Shown here: positions 16,494 through 24,954 of the stretch, piece by piece
Position numbering within the stretch: the stretch's first letter is position 1
How the letters are laid out: the number at the start of each line of letters is the position of its first letter
From: Blastocatellia bacterium AA13
Lineage (GTDB): Bacteria; Acidobacteriota; Blastocatellia; UBA7656
Length of the DNA stretch: 64,000 bases
Assembly: GCA_003222245.1 (NCBI GenBank)
Contig: QHVH01000003.1
Location: 1 to 64,000, forward strand
Reading direction: 5' to 3'
Made by a program: the position numbers and the translations under genes
Notes under the pieces: generated by a model
Database searches by the model: none
What the model saw: the letters and a program-made list of their open reading frames with translations, nothing else
What the model was told of the DNA's origin: nothing

Positions 16494-17148
16494 AGAAGAA
16501 CTCCCTTAATAAGCCGTCTCGGTCGAGTTGATCTCGAGCCCACGTCGCCAGAATGGACGGGGTCAAGCTGCTGAAGAGGGGCATCTCCGCCAGCACGGCG
16601 ATCTCGCCGTAGCGTTCGATCGCGTTTCTATTCTCACGGTTCGGCTCACCGACCATTACGACGCCGGCGGTTGGTATCGAGCGGTTTCGCAATGCCTCAA
16701 TTGAAAGCAGCGTGTGATTGATCGTCCCGAGCGATGAGCGAGCCACGATGACCGCCGGTGATCGGAGCTTCTTGATAAGGTCAATCATGAGACTGTTCTT
16801 ATTGATCGGCACGAGAAGACCGCCCGCGCCTTCGACGATCCAGGAGGCGCTGTCTGCTCGCGGCAAGAAAAGGCTGAGAAGCGATTCGAGATCTATTTCG
16901 GTATTCGACAACTCAGCGGAAAGGTGCGGCGATAAGGGACGAGTTAGTCTTACGCCTTCATCAAATATTTCTTCGTCTCTGCATTCTCCAAGCGCTCGGA
17001 CCGCGGCGGTATCGTCGTCGAATTCGATTCCGGTTTGAATAGGCTTCCAGTAGCAGAGCTTCGATTCGCTCCGATACCTTTGAATCACCGCCGCGGATAC
17101 AACCGTCTTTCCGATGCCTGTATCAGTCCCTGTTATGAATACCCCCAT
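16486..17148 (-). CDS. bioD: Dethiobiotin synthetase
   Basis: 220 residues, the normal length. BioD carboxylates 7,8-diaminopelargonate with CO2 and ATP to close the ureido ring of dethiobiotin. The P-loop GTDTGIGKTVVSAA at residue 7, the YWKPIQTG substrate segment and the VEGAGGLLVPI motif are all in place. It starts 10 nt after the stop of bioB and overlaps bioA by 8 nt. Confidence 0.96.
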   Translation of the reverse strand: MGVFITGTDTGIGKTVVSAAVIQRYRSESKLCYWKPIQTGIEFDDDTAAVRALGECRDEEIFDEGVRLTRPLSPHLSAELSNTEIDLESLLSLFLPRADSASWIVEGAGGLLVPINKNSLMIDLIKKLRSPAVIVARSSLGTINHTLLSIEALRNRSIPTAGVVMVGEPNRENRNAIERYGEIAVLAEMPLFSSLTPSILATWARDQLDRDGLLREFFCV

Positions 17149-17158
17149 AACGTCGGGC

Positions 17159-18145
17159 TCAACTCACCGCAGAGGGGGCCTCGCTCATCAAGCTGAGGCC
17201 GAGCTTCGACAATAGTGATTGATCCGAATTCGAGTCGGGGTTCGGCGTGGTCAAGAGCCTGTCGCCCAGAAAAATCGAATTCGCGCCGGCAAGAAAACAG
17301 AGCGCCTGCGCTTCGTCCGACAGCGACAATCGGCCGGCGGCGAGCCTCACCATCGATTTCGGCATAAGCATCCGAGCGGTCGCGATCATGCGGACAAGCT
17401 CCAATGATTCAACGGGGGTTTGATTCGCAAGCGGAGTTCCGCTTACTCGAACCAGGGTGTTTATGGGAACGCTCTCCGGGTGAGGATTCTGAGTCGCCAG
17501 TTGTCGGAGCAAATTGATGCGGTCTCGTCTAGTCTCGCCCATTCCGATAATGCCGCCGCAGCAGACGGTAACGCCCGCGCGCCTGACATGTGAGAGAGTC
17601 TCCAACCGATCCTGGTATGTCCGAGTGGTTATGATCTCTCCATAGAATTCGGGCGACGTATCCAGATTGTGGTTATAAGCGGTCAAGCCTGCATCCGCGA
17701 GCGCGATTGCCTGATCTTCGGTCAACATTCCCAGGGTGCAGCACACCTCCATTCCGAGCGCGCCGACGTTCCGAACCATCTCGAGCACCCGATCGAACTC
17801 CTCGCCCTGCGGAGCGCTTCGCCAGGCGGCGCCCATGCAGAAACGGGTCGCGCCTTGCGACTTTGCGTTTCGCGCGGCCTCCATGACTTCGTCGAGCTGC
17901 ATCAATCCGTCGCGAGAGACTCCGGTCGAGTAGTGCGCGGATTGCGGACAATAAGCGCAATCTTCGGGGCAGCCGCCGGTTTTGATGCTCAATAGCGCGC
18001 AGCTTTGAACGGCGCCCGCCGCGTGGTTTGCTCGATGCACCGATTGGCTGAAAAACACGAGATCATTCAGCGGAAGCGTGTATATCCGTTCGATTTCGTC
18101 CTCACTCCAGTCGTAGCGGACGAGACTATACTCACCCTCGTTCAT
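17159..18145 (-). CDS. bioB: Biotin synthase (radical SAM)
   Basis: The ATG at 18145 has AAGGA about 6 nt upstream and gives 328 residues; an upstream in-frame start at 18199 would add 18 residues of no family character. BioB inserts sulfur into dethiobiotin. [16 protein letters not shown] holds the CxxxCxxC ligands of the radical-SAM 4Fe-4S cluster. The [10 protein letters not shown] and arginine ([10 protein letters not shown]) regions contribute ligands of the auxiliary 2Fe-2S cluster. It is the first gene of the bio operon. No BirA-type operator could be identified in the 210 nt upstream; direct repeats of TATCAAGGAGC (18207-18231) lie there. Confidence 0.97.
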   Translation of the reverse strand: MNEGEYSLVRYDWSEDEIERIYTLPLNDLVFFSQSVHRANHAAGAVQSCALLSIKTGGCPEDCAYCPQSAHYSTGVSRDGLMQLDEVMEAARNAKSQGATRFCMGAAWRSAPQGEEFDRVLEMVRNVGALGMEVCCTLGMLTEDQAIALADAGLTAYNHNLDTSPEFYGEIITTRTYQDRLETLSHVRRAGVTVCCGGIIGMGETRRDRINLLRQLATQNPHPESVPINTLVRVSGTPLANQTPVESLELVRMIATARMLMPKSMVRLAAGRLSLSDEAQALCFLAGANSIFLGDRLLTTPNPDSNSDQSLLSKLGLSLMSEAPSAVS

Positions 18146-18206
18146 AGTTGTCCTTTGCAGTTTGATTGCACGCAGAACGCGGCACGGTATCAGATTCAAG
18201 CTGACC

Positions 18207-18236
18207 CTATCAAGGAGCTATCAAGGAGCTATCAGA
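18207..18236 (+). repeat. Short direct repeat of CTATCAAGGAG
   Basis: The string CTATCAAGGAG is repeated directly with an 11-bp period, with a third, imperfect CTATCAGAGAG copy. It lies between the divergent bioB and rfaE2 genes. It could be an operator for either gene or a slippage product. Confidence 0.4.
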
Positions 18237-18358
18237 GAGCCCGCCAGGATGTGCGATCGGGAATTCGAGACAGGAACAGGATTCGTTGTAGGAATACGAT
18301 TCCAGACGGGATCGCGTCCTGATGTAACGCCATCCGTCTTGTGGTATAAAGCCGTGAT

Positions 18359-18850
18359 ATGAGCAAGCTGTTCTCGCGGTCCGAACTTGTCGAAGAACGC
18401 CGCCGGTTGAAAGAACAAGCCAGGGTTGTCGTTTTCACCAATGGGTGTTTCGACCTGCTGCACCCTGGTCACGTCCGCTATCTAGCCGAAGCTCGCGAGC
18501 TCGGCGATGTACTCATCGTCGGGTTGAACAGCGATCGCGCCGTGAGGGTTCTGAAAGGAGCGGGCCGGCCGATCTTAAGCGAATTCGAACGAGCCGAAGT
18601 ATTGGCGGCCCTGGAAGCGGTAGACTACGTGACGATCTTCGATGAAGAAACGCCTCGCGAATTGATCGCGAGTATCCTGCCGGATGTCCTGGTGAAGGGC
18701 GGCGACTGGCCGGTTGATCGCATCGTTGGGCGCGAAGAAGTAGAAGCCTCGGGTGGTACGGTTCTTTCATTGCCTTACATGGAAGGCTCATCGACAAGCA
18801 AAATAATCGAGCGTATTCGGCGAGCTCAGGATGAGAGCGCCGCGACGTGA
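18359..18850 (+). CDS. rfaE2: D-glycero-beta-D-manno-heptose 1-phosphate adenylyltransferase
   Basis: 163 residues, corresponding to the C-terminal half of HldE, a stand-alone RfaE2 form. The enzyme transfers AMP from ATP to heptose-1-phosphate to make ADP-heptose for lipopolysaccharide. The nucleotidyltransferase motif [17 protein letters not shown] and the [10 protein letters not shown] end (for the usual .STS.II..I) are present. It implies a heptose-containing outer-membrane glycolipid. The 3' end overlaps the convergent deacetylase gene by 25 nt. Confidence 0.93.
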   Translation: MSKLFSRSELVEERRRLKEQARVVVFTNGCFDLLHPGHVRYLAEARELGDVLIVGLNSDRAVRVLKGAGRPILSEFERAEVLAALEAVDYVTIFDEETPRELIASILPDVLVKGGDWPVDRIVGREEVEASGGTVLSLPYMEGSSTSKIIERIRRAQDESAAT

Positions 18851-19761
18851 GTGCGAACCGTCTCGCCTAATGTTTGAAGGTTGTAACCGCCTTCAAGCAG
18901 CGATATCACTCGGCCGCCTGCCTGCCTGTCAGCCAGATCGAGCACCTCTTTGGTCATCTCCGAGAAGTCCTGATCTCGCAGCATCAGCCCTCCGAGCGGA
19001 TCTCCCAGCGAGGCGTCGAAGCCCGCGGATATTATTATTAGATCAGCGGAGAATCCGGATTCTATGTGCTTGAGCGCGTCGGCGAACGCCTGGCGATGCG
19101 ACCTGGCGGATGTGCCCTCCGAAAGCGGAATGTTCAGAGTGAACCCCTCGCCATTAGAGTCGCCGCGCTCGGTCGCTGATCCGGTTCCGGGATAGTAGGG
19201 ATACTGGTGCGTGGAAAAGTAGAAGACCGAAGGATCATCATAAAAGATATCCTGGGTTCCGTTGCCGTGATGCACGTCCCAATCGATGATCAACACCCCC
19301 TCGAGACCGTATCGCTCCTGAGCGTATCGCGCGGCGATCGCAGCGTTGTTGAGCAGGCAAAATCCCATCGCGCGTCCAACCGTAGCGTGGTGGCCGGGAG
19401 GCCTGACCAATGCGAAGGCCTTTCTCGCTTCTCCTTCCATCACTTCATCGACGGCTTCCAGGGCTGCTCCGGCGCCAAGCCGCGCTACTTCAAGTGATTC
19501 GGGACAGATCGCGGTATCAATATCCACGAACGGAATTCCTCGCGCGCAAAGCGTCTGCATATGATCGATCAATTCCGCGGAGTGACAACGCGTGATGTCT
19601 TCGTCGTCGGCGCTGCGGGGAGGCAGCTTGCGCAAAGCGTTCCAAAGCGTTTCGTCCGCTTGTAAAGCCGCGCTGATGACTTCCAGACGTCGAGCGTTTT
19701 CGGGATGCCGCCGCGTATCGTGCTTGAGATACTCGGGCGAGTGAATGAGAGATGTCCTCAT
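18826..19761 (-). CDS. Histone deacetylase family (AcuC/HDAC-like) hydrolase
   Basis: From Met at 19761 the product has 311 residues; an upstream in-frame start would add 16 residues. Signature segments are RPPGHHA (general base histidines), [28 protein letters not shown] (zinc ligands Asp and His) and [14 protein letters not shown] (third Asp). Bacterial members remove acetyl groups from acetyl-lysine, acetylpolyamines or acetoin-like substrates; the substrate cannot be told from sequence. It is cytoplasmic. No acuA or acuB is nearby. Confidence 0.9.
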   Translation of the reverse strand: MRTSLIHSPEYLKHDTRRHPENARRLEVISAALQADETLWNALRKLPPRSADDEDITRCHSAELIDHMQTLCARGIPFVDIDTAICPESLEVARLGAGAALEAVDEVMEGEARKAFALVRPPGHHATVGRAMGFCLLNNAAIAARYAQERYGLEGVLIIDWDVHHGNGTQDIFYDDPSVFYFSTHQYPYYPGTGSATERGDSNGEGFTLNIPLSEGTSARSHRQAFADALKHIESGFSADLIIISAGFDASLGDPLGGLMLRDQDFSEMTKEVLDLADRQAGGRVISLLEGGYNLQTLGETVRTHVAALSS

Positions 19762-19947
19762 TCCGGCATTATAGAATCGTCCGGCACTCAACGAAAGAAT
19801 CTTGCGCAAAAATGAATCGGAGGGATTGGATTAGCGATGATTGCGGGCCATTAATCGACTGTGATAGATTTCGAGGCGTCGACCTTATATTGAGTACGCG
19901 AGTCGACTTATAAAACCTTACTAACCCATCGGGGAGAACAAGCAATA

Positions 19948-20310
19948 ATGGCTGAAGCCGCGGTACTGGAAACACTCGTCAAAATGGAGCCGATGTCGCA
20001 CGGCCGCGCCGATCTTCGAAAGAAGAAACCAAAGATTCTCGCGGTCATACTGGACAACTGCACCGGTTGCGCGGGCTCGCCCGCGTGCGTGGAATACTGC
20101 CCGGTCGATGCGTGCATGTTCTGGGTTCCCGATCTCGACTACCCGCCAAACGGAAGAATAGAAGTCGATCCAAACCTGTGCATAGGCTGCAAGCTCTGCA
20201 CCAGCAAAGGACCGGACGGCACCTTTCTCGAAGGCTGCCCCTGGGACGCCATCGAAATGATGGACGTTAAGGAGTGGGAAACAAGAACCGGGTTTCAGCT
20301 CAACCCATAG
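19948..20310 (+). CDS. Ferredoxin-family 4Fe-4S protein
   Basis: 120 residues with GGGGAG upstream. Two cysteine clusters are visible: CTGCAGSPACVEYCPVDAC and CIGCKLC followed by EGCPWDA. The loop between the last two cysteines of each cluster is longer than in classical CxxCxxCxxxCP ferredoxins. Probably two 4Fe-4S clusters, transferring electrons in the cytoplasm. The N-terminal 35 residues are basic and may bind a partner. It stands alone, divergent from the deacetylase gene. Confidence 0.85.
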   Translation: MAEAAVLETLVKMEPMSHGRADLRKKKPKILAVILDNCTGCAGSPACVEYCPVDACMFWVPDLDYPPNGRIEVDPNLCIGCKLCTSKGPDGTFLEGCPWDAIEMMDVKEWETRTGFQLNP

Positions 20311-20376
20311 ACTTAGAACTTAGTGGAGTATTTCTGTAGACGTACTGTGTTCGTGGAGATGCGGAAAATCCGCCGA

Positions 20377-21252
20377 TCACTTTTTCGATTCGGCTCGTTC
20401 TCTTATATCAGCCGCGGTCAAGGCTGCTTGCTTCTGAATTCGCTCCGGCATTCCAGCGACACCGCGTGAGTAAACCGCAATTACCGGAATATCGGACGGC
20501 ATACCAACATAACTCAAAGCTCGAAGCGCGCTCTCCACCTGTTCAATCTCCGGATAAAGCACCGCTATTTCGTCACCTTCATTAACTGCCGCCCCGTCTC
20601 CGACAAGCACCCGTTCTACGCGTCCGGCTTCCGGGGCTCGCTCCTCAACAAAGCTGCCGTCGTCCCGCTTGATCCTCAGCACAGGGGCTCCGGCTGCAAA
20701 GGCGGCGCCCTCCTTTACAATCACGCTCACCTTACCCGCGGCTTCGGATTTGAGCGACCACGGCTTCAACATAGCAACCAGTTCTTCGCGTCCGGCTGAA
20801 TCGTTAAACCTGACCAGTTGCAAGGCGGCGTTGTGCCTGACTACTGGAACTGAATCGCTCAGCAGGCTGAGAAGCGCCTGGTGAAACTCCGCGCTCGAAT
20901 TGTCCTGTCCCATTGTGACCGCCGCGAAGCTTCGAACTTCAGGGACCGAACCGCGGCTTGTTTCGATGATCGCCGGATACCATTTGTGCAGCGACTGATC
21001 TCCGCTGCCGATGCGCTCACCCAACTGCCATAATGCGTGCTGCATGTGACGAGGCTTCGCGGCATCGTGGAGATACTCGTCGAGTTGTTGATCGGAGAGA
21101 GGCCGGCCAAACCAGGTCCCATACCACGATATAAACGGAACTATTATGAATACCGCGACCACGATCAGTATGGCCCAGGGAAACTTTCGCCGAGGAGGCC
21201 GAATAGCCTCCTGCTCGGCGGCGGCTTGCTCGATTGTTTCTGTTTCGTTCAC
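20377..21252 (-). CDS. Membrane protein with HEAT repeats and a biotinyl/lipoyl-like domain
   Basis: 291 residues. A charged N-terminus and one transmembrane segment (FPWAILIVVAVFIIVPFISW, residues about 25-44) come first. HEAT-type helical repeats follow (about 75-170, with VRSFAAVTMGQ and VRHNAALQLVRF). Then comes a beta-rich region resembling a biotinyl/lipoyl hammerhead (about 175-240: AAGKVSVIVKEGAAFAAGAPVLRIK, then APEAGRVERVLVGDGAAVNEGDEIAVLY). There is no obvious carrier Lys in the usual turn, so it is more like the fold found in membrane-fusion proteins. The role is unknown. It starts 10 nt after the stop of the gene upstream (21263-21883), so the two are co-transcribed. Confidence 0.6.
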   Translation of the reverse strand: MNETETIEQAAAEQEAIRPPRRKFPWAILIVVAVFIIVPFISWYGTWFGRPLSDQQLDEYLHDAAKPRHMQHALWQLGERIGSGDQSLHKWYPAIIETSRGSVPEVRSFAAVTMGQDNSSAEFHQALLSLLSDSVPVVRHNAALQLVRFNDSAGREELVAMLKPWSLKSEAAGKVSVIVKEGAAFAAGAPVLRIKRDDGSFVEERAPEAGRVERVLVGDGAAVNEGDEIAVLYPEIEQVESALRALSYVGMPSDIPVIAVYSRGVAGMPERIQKQAALTAADIRERAESKK

Positions 21253-21262
21253 CGGAACGCTG

Positions 21263-21883
21263 CTACTCCTTTACGGTCACTCCGTGTGCATATACCATCC
21301 CGGACTTTCCTTTTCGCAAGGAACAGGCGCCGTTTTGATAAGCGGCCAGGAAGAGAGCTTCGTCGGATATCAATGCTTTTCTGAACGCCGAATTGTTTAT
21401 GAATGCAGCGGCCCTCACTGCCGCAAATGTAAGCCCGGCATAAGCGACGAGCGTGGATGCCTCAACCAACCCGTTCAAGAGCAGATTGAAAAACACGACC
21501 ACCGACACTGCTCCGCCGATGGTGACCCACTTAGCAATGCGCGAGGCCGGATCGGAAAAATAAAAGACCGCGGCCATAATCGGGAGCGCCCCGAACAACC
21601 AGTAATCGCGCGTCCAAAGCGCGGTTATTAACGATGATGCCGCGACCAGAATCAGCAGGACGGAAAGAACCTTGATCGAGAGCTTTCTCGAACCCGATCC
21701 GAATTGTTCTATCCAACGCGCGGCTGCAAGAGAATCAACCCCGAGAAGGTACTTCTTGTCCGAAATGGCCGCTTGAAGCTCTTCGAATGAATCGACCGGG
21801 AAGGCAGGGATGTCTTCGATTCGAACCCATCGTATTGATTCGTTGTAGATGTTTTCGCCTCTCACGGTTTTAATCGGTCGCAT
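21263..21883 (-). CDS. Membrane protein of unknown function
   Basis: 206 residues. The cytoplasmic N-terminal ~70 residues are followed by four or five hydrophobic segments between about 70 and 165. The C-terminal tail carries one Cys (GACSLRKG). No family recognised. It is the first of a two-gene unit with the HEAT/lipoyl-like protein. Confidence 0.55.
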   Translation of the reverse strand: MRPIKTVRGENIYNESIRWVRIEDIPAFPVDSFEELQAAISDKKYLLGVDSLAAARWIEQFGSGSRKLSIKVLSVLLILVAASSLITALWTRDYWLFGALPIMAAVFYFSDPASRIAKWVTIGGAVSVVVFFNLLLNGLVEASTLVAYAGLTFAAVRAAAFINNSAFRKALISDEALFLAAYQNGACSLRKGKSGMVYAHGVTVKE

Positions 21884-22171
21884 TGATTATAACGTCTCGC
21901 TCTCATGGCGAGAAACCGTGCCGGGGCGCCTAACTGACTTAGGAAGAGGATTGTTGTTGGAGCAGCAGATGGGAATTTACTGAATTACAAATTGGAATGA
22001 GGGGCCTAGCCTGCAGGTAGAGCTGCCAAGTGCTTTAACCCGGATACAGGAGCCTCATAAGCAGGTTAGGCCCGGGGTATTAAAACCTTCTCATGAGCTA
22101 TAGACGGATTCCTTTTTAGAATTCATTCAAAAGAAACTCACCCGTTGTTCTTTTTGCAGGTTGCCTATTGA
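21884..22171. other. Intergenic region downstream of the respiratory locus
   Basis: About 290 nt without a gene. Several short GC-rich inverted fragments are present, but I see no clean hairpin with a T-run. The respiratory transcript presumably ends here. Confidence 0.4.
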
Positions 22172-22639
22172 TCATCCGGATGGGTAGAGGTGATATAACA
22201 TGAAATAGACGATCACCCCGGTAACCGAGACGTATAGCCACATTGGAAATGTCCATCTTGCAATTCCCCGATGAAGATCAAACTGGCCTCGGCCCGCCCG
22301 CCTCAACGTAACAATCACGAAGGGAACTATCGTGACCGCCAGAATAGTGTGTGAAATCAAAATCGAAAGGTAGAAAGGCTTGACCCAGCCGGTTCCGGCA
22401 AACCGGGTGACTCCGCGGCCGAAGCCTACGTGATACACAAGATAAGAAATCAGGAAAAGCGACGAGCTTATGACCGCCCCGATCATACACGCTCGATGAG
22501 CAGCTAATTTTCTTTGGCGGATCAGGATAAAGCCTATGACAATCAATATTCCGCTGGTTGCGTTGAGAATCGCGTTAAGCGACGGCAGGAGGCTCACAGA
22601 CATTTGCGGCCAGGTCAGGAGAGAATAATGCCCGCTCAT
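22172..22639 (-). CDS. DUF420-type membrane protein of the oxidase cluster
   Basis: 155 residues with four transmembrane segments (residues about 15-33, 46-66, 85-107 and 129-148). The conserved small loop His residues are at AHRACMIGA, YHVGFG, SILISHTILA and LHRGIARWTFPMWLYVS. These match DUF420 (CtaM/YozB-like) proteins, which accompany haem-copper oxidases and are needed for activity of some aa3 enzymes. It is the last gene of the respiratory cluster, 3 nt after the small protein at 22643-22885. Confidence 0.8.
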   Translation of the reverse strand: MSGHYSLLTWPQMSVSLLPSLNAILNATSGILIVIGFILIRQRKLAAHRACMIGAVISSSLFLISYLVYHVGFGRGVTRFAGTGWVKPFYLSILISHTILAVTIVPFVIVTLRRAGRGQFDLHRGIARWTFPMWLYVSVTGVIVYFMLYHLYPSG

Positions 22640-22642
22640 TTA

Positions 22643-22885
22643 TTAATTCGGGGCATTTCTATGTTTGAATATGAAAACAAAAACGCCGGCGAAAATAGCT
22701 ACGGGCGGAAGTAACAGGACTACTACCGCCAGGTTGATGCCGTTTACCGCTGAATCAGGCGAGCCCTCCACCACTGCCTTGCACATCGCACACTGCGCCG
22801 GGGTTGATGCCGCGTTTACGGCAACAACGGCAACCGCAAACAAGGCAAGAGTGATTTTCCTAAAACGTCGTTTCATTTCCGTCAT
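22643..22885 (-). CDS. Small exported/membrane protein with CxxC
   Basis: 80 residues or slightly fewer, depending on the start (MTEMKRRF). A signal-like hydrophobic segment precedes CAMCK, and a second transmembrane segment (NLAVVVLLLPPVAIFAGVFVFIF) ends in KHRN. Small two-helix proteins with a CxxC accompany several cytochrome oxidase operons. A role in copper handling or assembly is inference. It lies between ctaF and DUF420. Confidence 0.6.
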   Translation of the reverse strand: MTEMKRRFRKITLALFAVAVVAVNAASTPAQCAMCKAVVEGSPDSAVNGINLAVVVLLLPPVAIFAGVFVFIFKHRNAPN

Positions 22886-22915
22886 AATAGAAGGCTCGCA
22901 GCTCTTTCCCCCAAA

Positions 22916-23494
22916 CTATCTTAAATGGAACAAGCGAAAGCTGTCGGGAAACAGGATCAACATCAAACACAAACATACTACAATGGCCGGAACAACCGTA
23001 AGCACCAGGCTCATTCGCTCGAAGCGCAAATGCATAAAGTACGCCATAATCAGAGCCGCCTTTATGATCGAGGCGCCCATCAGAATCGTAAGCATCAGAT
23101 CGTTTCTCAACTGGACGTATCCAAGCAACACCTCCAGTCCCGTCAACCCGAGCAACGCAATCCATACGAGAATGAAGAGGCGATTGCTGACGCCGTGGCT
23201 CTCGCCTTCAACGCCATGAGCTTCGGCATGAGCTTCTGCAGCGGCTTCGGTCGCGGGCGGCTCATCGTCGATGACGAATTTTTCATGGAACCAGCCGGTT
23301 CTGATGCCGAAAAGAATTGGCGGAGTCGCAAACAGCAAGGCTACCAGAAGCGCCACGAGCACAAAGAACAGGTCGTCCGTTCCACCCCTGAACCGCGAGA
23401 CGGCGACGTCCCAGGCCGCAACAAGCACCGCGCCGCCGGCCAGAAGCAACAACGTCATATTGAAAAACTTTGTCTCTTTCGACTGATGCTCCAT
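22916..23494 (-). CDS. Cytochrome c oxidase subunit IV-type protein
   Basis: The ATG at 23494, just after GAGGAGGAATGGTGTG, begins MEHQSKETKFF and gives 192 residues. The earlier in-frame start at 23590 lies inside the upstream coxC gene and adds unlikely sequence. Two N-terminal transmembrane segments and a polar His/Glu-rich linker (AEAHAEAHGVEGESHG) precede the three-helix COX4_pro domain (NRLFILVWIALLGLTGLEVL..., IMAYFMHLRFE). Subunit IV stabilises the oxidase. The two extra helices at the front make it longer than the usual ~100 residues. Confidence 0.85.
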   Translation of the reverse strand: MEHQSKETKFFNMTLLLLAGGAVLVAAWDVAVSRFRGGTDDLFFVLVALLVALLFATPPILFGIRTGWFHEKFVIDDEPPATEAAAEAHAEAHGVEGESHGVSNRLFILVWIALLGLTGLEVLLGYVQLRNDLMLTILMGASIIKAALIMAYFMHLRFERMSLVLTVVPAIVVCLCLMLILFPDSFRLFHLR

Positions 23495-23538
23495 CACACC
23501 ATTCCTCCTCGAACCGGAACCTCCAACCTGTCGGCGAC

Positions 23539-24204
23539 TCAGGACGGCTTGATCGACAGCAAATAGATCAACGGAAAGACGAACATCCAAACGAGATCGA
23601 CGAAGTGCCAGTAGAGACCGCTTATCTCTACGTCCTCGTCGTCAAACCGCTTGATGAAGAGCGCAATTATGCCGAGATAGCACAATCCCGAAAACACGTG
23701 GAACATGTGCAGCCCCGTAATTCCGAAAAACGTAGCTCCGAACAGCGGCGACGCGCCCGGCCAGATTTTCAACCACTCTTCGGGGAGCTCGAACGCCATC
23801 AGCCCGTCGCCTATGAGATGTCCCCACTCGATCATGTGAAGGATTACGAATGCCGCGCCAAAAAACATCGTTGCGAAGATCCATTTTCGGGCCCGCTTTT
23901 TATCGCGTTTCTTTGCCGCCGATACGGCCATCACCATCGTCAAGCTGCTCGATAGAAGGCACAACGTCATCACGGATGAGAAGACGATGCTCGGGAAGAA
24001 GGGAAACGGCCTGGGCCACGCCACGCTGGATATTCGCGCGTAGCTGTAAGCAATCAACAACGCGCCGAAGGTCAAAGAGTCCGACATTATGAAGAGCCAC
24101 ATGCCGAGTTTCTTATGACCGACTCTATACGGCAGCGCGCCTCCGTCCCAATCCGAAGCCCCGACCAGGGGTTCAGCAGTCGCGTGCGCCCCAACCTCGA
24201 CCAT
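23539..24204 (-). CDS. Cytochrome c oxidase subunit III (second copy)
   Basis: 221 residues, seven hydrophobic segments. Subunit III motifs visible are KLGMWLFIMSDSLTFGALL, the buried Glu/His helix (HMIEWGHLI), FFGITGLHMFHVFSGLCYL and the end ISGLYWHFVDLVWMFVFPLIYL. It stands directly after another subunit III gene (24260-24943). The two differ greatly, so this is not a recent duplication. Subunit III lies beside subunit I and helps proton uptake. Confidence 0.9.
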   Translation of the reverse strand: MVEVGAHATAEPLVGASDWDGGALPYRVGHKKLGMWLFIMSDSLTFGALLIAYSYARISSVAWPRPFPFFPSIVFSSVMTLCLLSSSLTMVMAVSAAKKRDKKRARKWIFATMFFGAAFVILHMIEWGHLIGDGLMAFELPEEWLKIWPGASPLFGATFFGITGLHMFHVFSGLCYLGIIALFIKRFDDEDVEISGLYWHFVDLVWMFVFPLIYLLSIKPS

Positions 24205-24259
24205 CCGTCACCTCCGTGAAGCGGTCCAATCCACCGCTCTCATAGATTCAAACTCGTCT

Positions 24260-24943
24260 TCAATTCCAAAAGAACAACAACAGAAATAGATAAATCCACA
24301 GCCCGTCCATGAAATGCCAGTAGATCGCTGTCACATCCACGGCGGCGCCTCGACGTTCTTCATACTGGCGGCGAATCCCTTTAAGCGTGACGAAGCATAT
24401 TCCGAGGATTCCACCAATCAAGTGCAGCCCGTGCAGTCCGCTTAGGAGATAAAAGAACGAGCTATGCGGATTGCTTTTGATGAAGATCCCCTGCGCCGCA
24501 AGATTCCTGAAGGCGATAACCTGCCCGGCCAGGAACACGAGACCAAGAACCGTCGAGAAGGTCATCATTCGCCTGAAGAGGTCATCGGCGCCTCGTTTGA
24601 AGGCCCGCCGCGCCGCGTCTATCGTCAGACTACTGACGAGTATCACAGCGGTGTTCAGCCAGAGGATGCGCGGCATCACGAGCGGAACCCAATCGCTAAG
24701 ACCGTCCTGGCTTCGCCACTTGAGCCGAAAAATGTATGCGCTGGTCAGCGCTACGAACAGCATCAAGATGCTCACCAGCCCCGCCCACATACCGATCCGG
24801 TACTTCTCGGGCTGGTAGTCGTCGCGGTCTCGGCCGCCCGGCCCGCCGTCTCCCTTGAACCCATTACCGCCGAGCGCACCAATGCCCGAGCCTGTTTTTA
24901 CCGGCTCAACGGTAGTTACTGTCGTTCCCATTACTGCTCCCAA
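24260..24943 (-). CDS. ctaE: Cytochrome c oxidase subunit III (first copy)
   Basis: 227 residues. A glycine-rich N-terminus (GSGIGALGGNGFKGDGGPGG) precedes five helices. FYLLSGLHGLHLIGGILGI and IYWHFMDGLWIYLFLLLFFWN are the conserved C-terminal helices of COX3. Its start is 11 nt after coxA stops. This and the next gene are both subunit III homologues. It is shorter than the classical seven-helix form and may form a subcomplex with its partner, or one may replace the other. Confidence 0.9.
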   Translation of the reverse strand: MGAVMGTTVTTVEPVKTGSGIGALGGNGFKGDGGPGGRDRDDYQPEKYRIGMWAGLVSILMLFVALTSAYIFRLKWRSQDGLSDWVPLVMPRILWLNTAVILVSSLTIDAARRAFKRGADDLFRRMMTFSTVLGLVFLAGQVIAFRNLAAQGIFIKSNPHSSFFYLLSGLHGLHLIGGILGICFVTLKGIRRQYEERRGAAVDVTAIYWHFMDGLWIYLFLLLFFWN

Positions 24944-24954
24944 TTCGAAATTCT

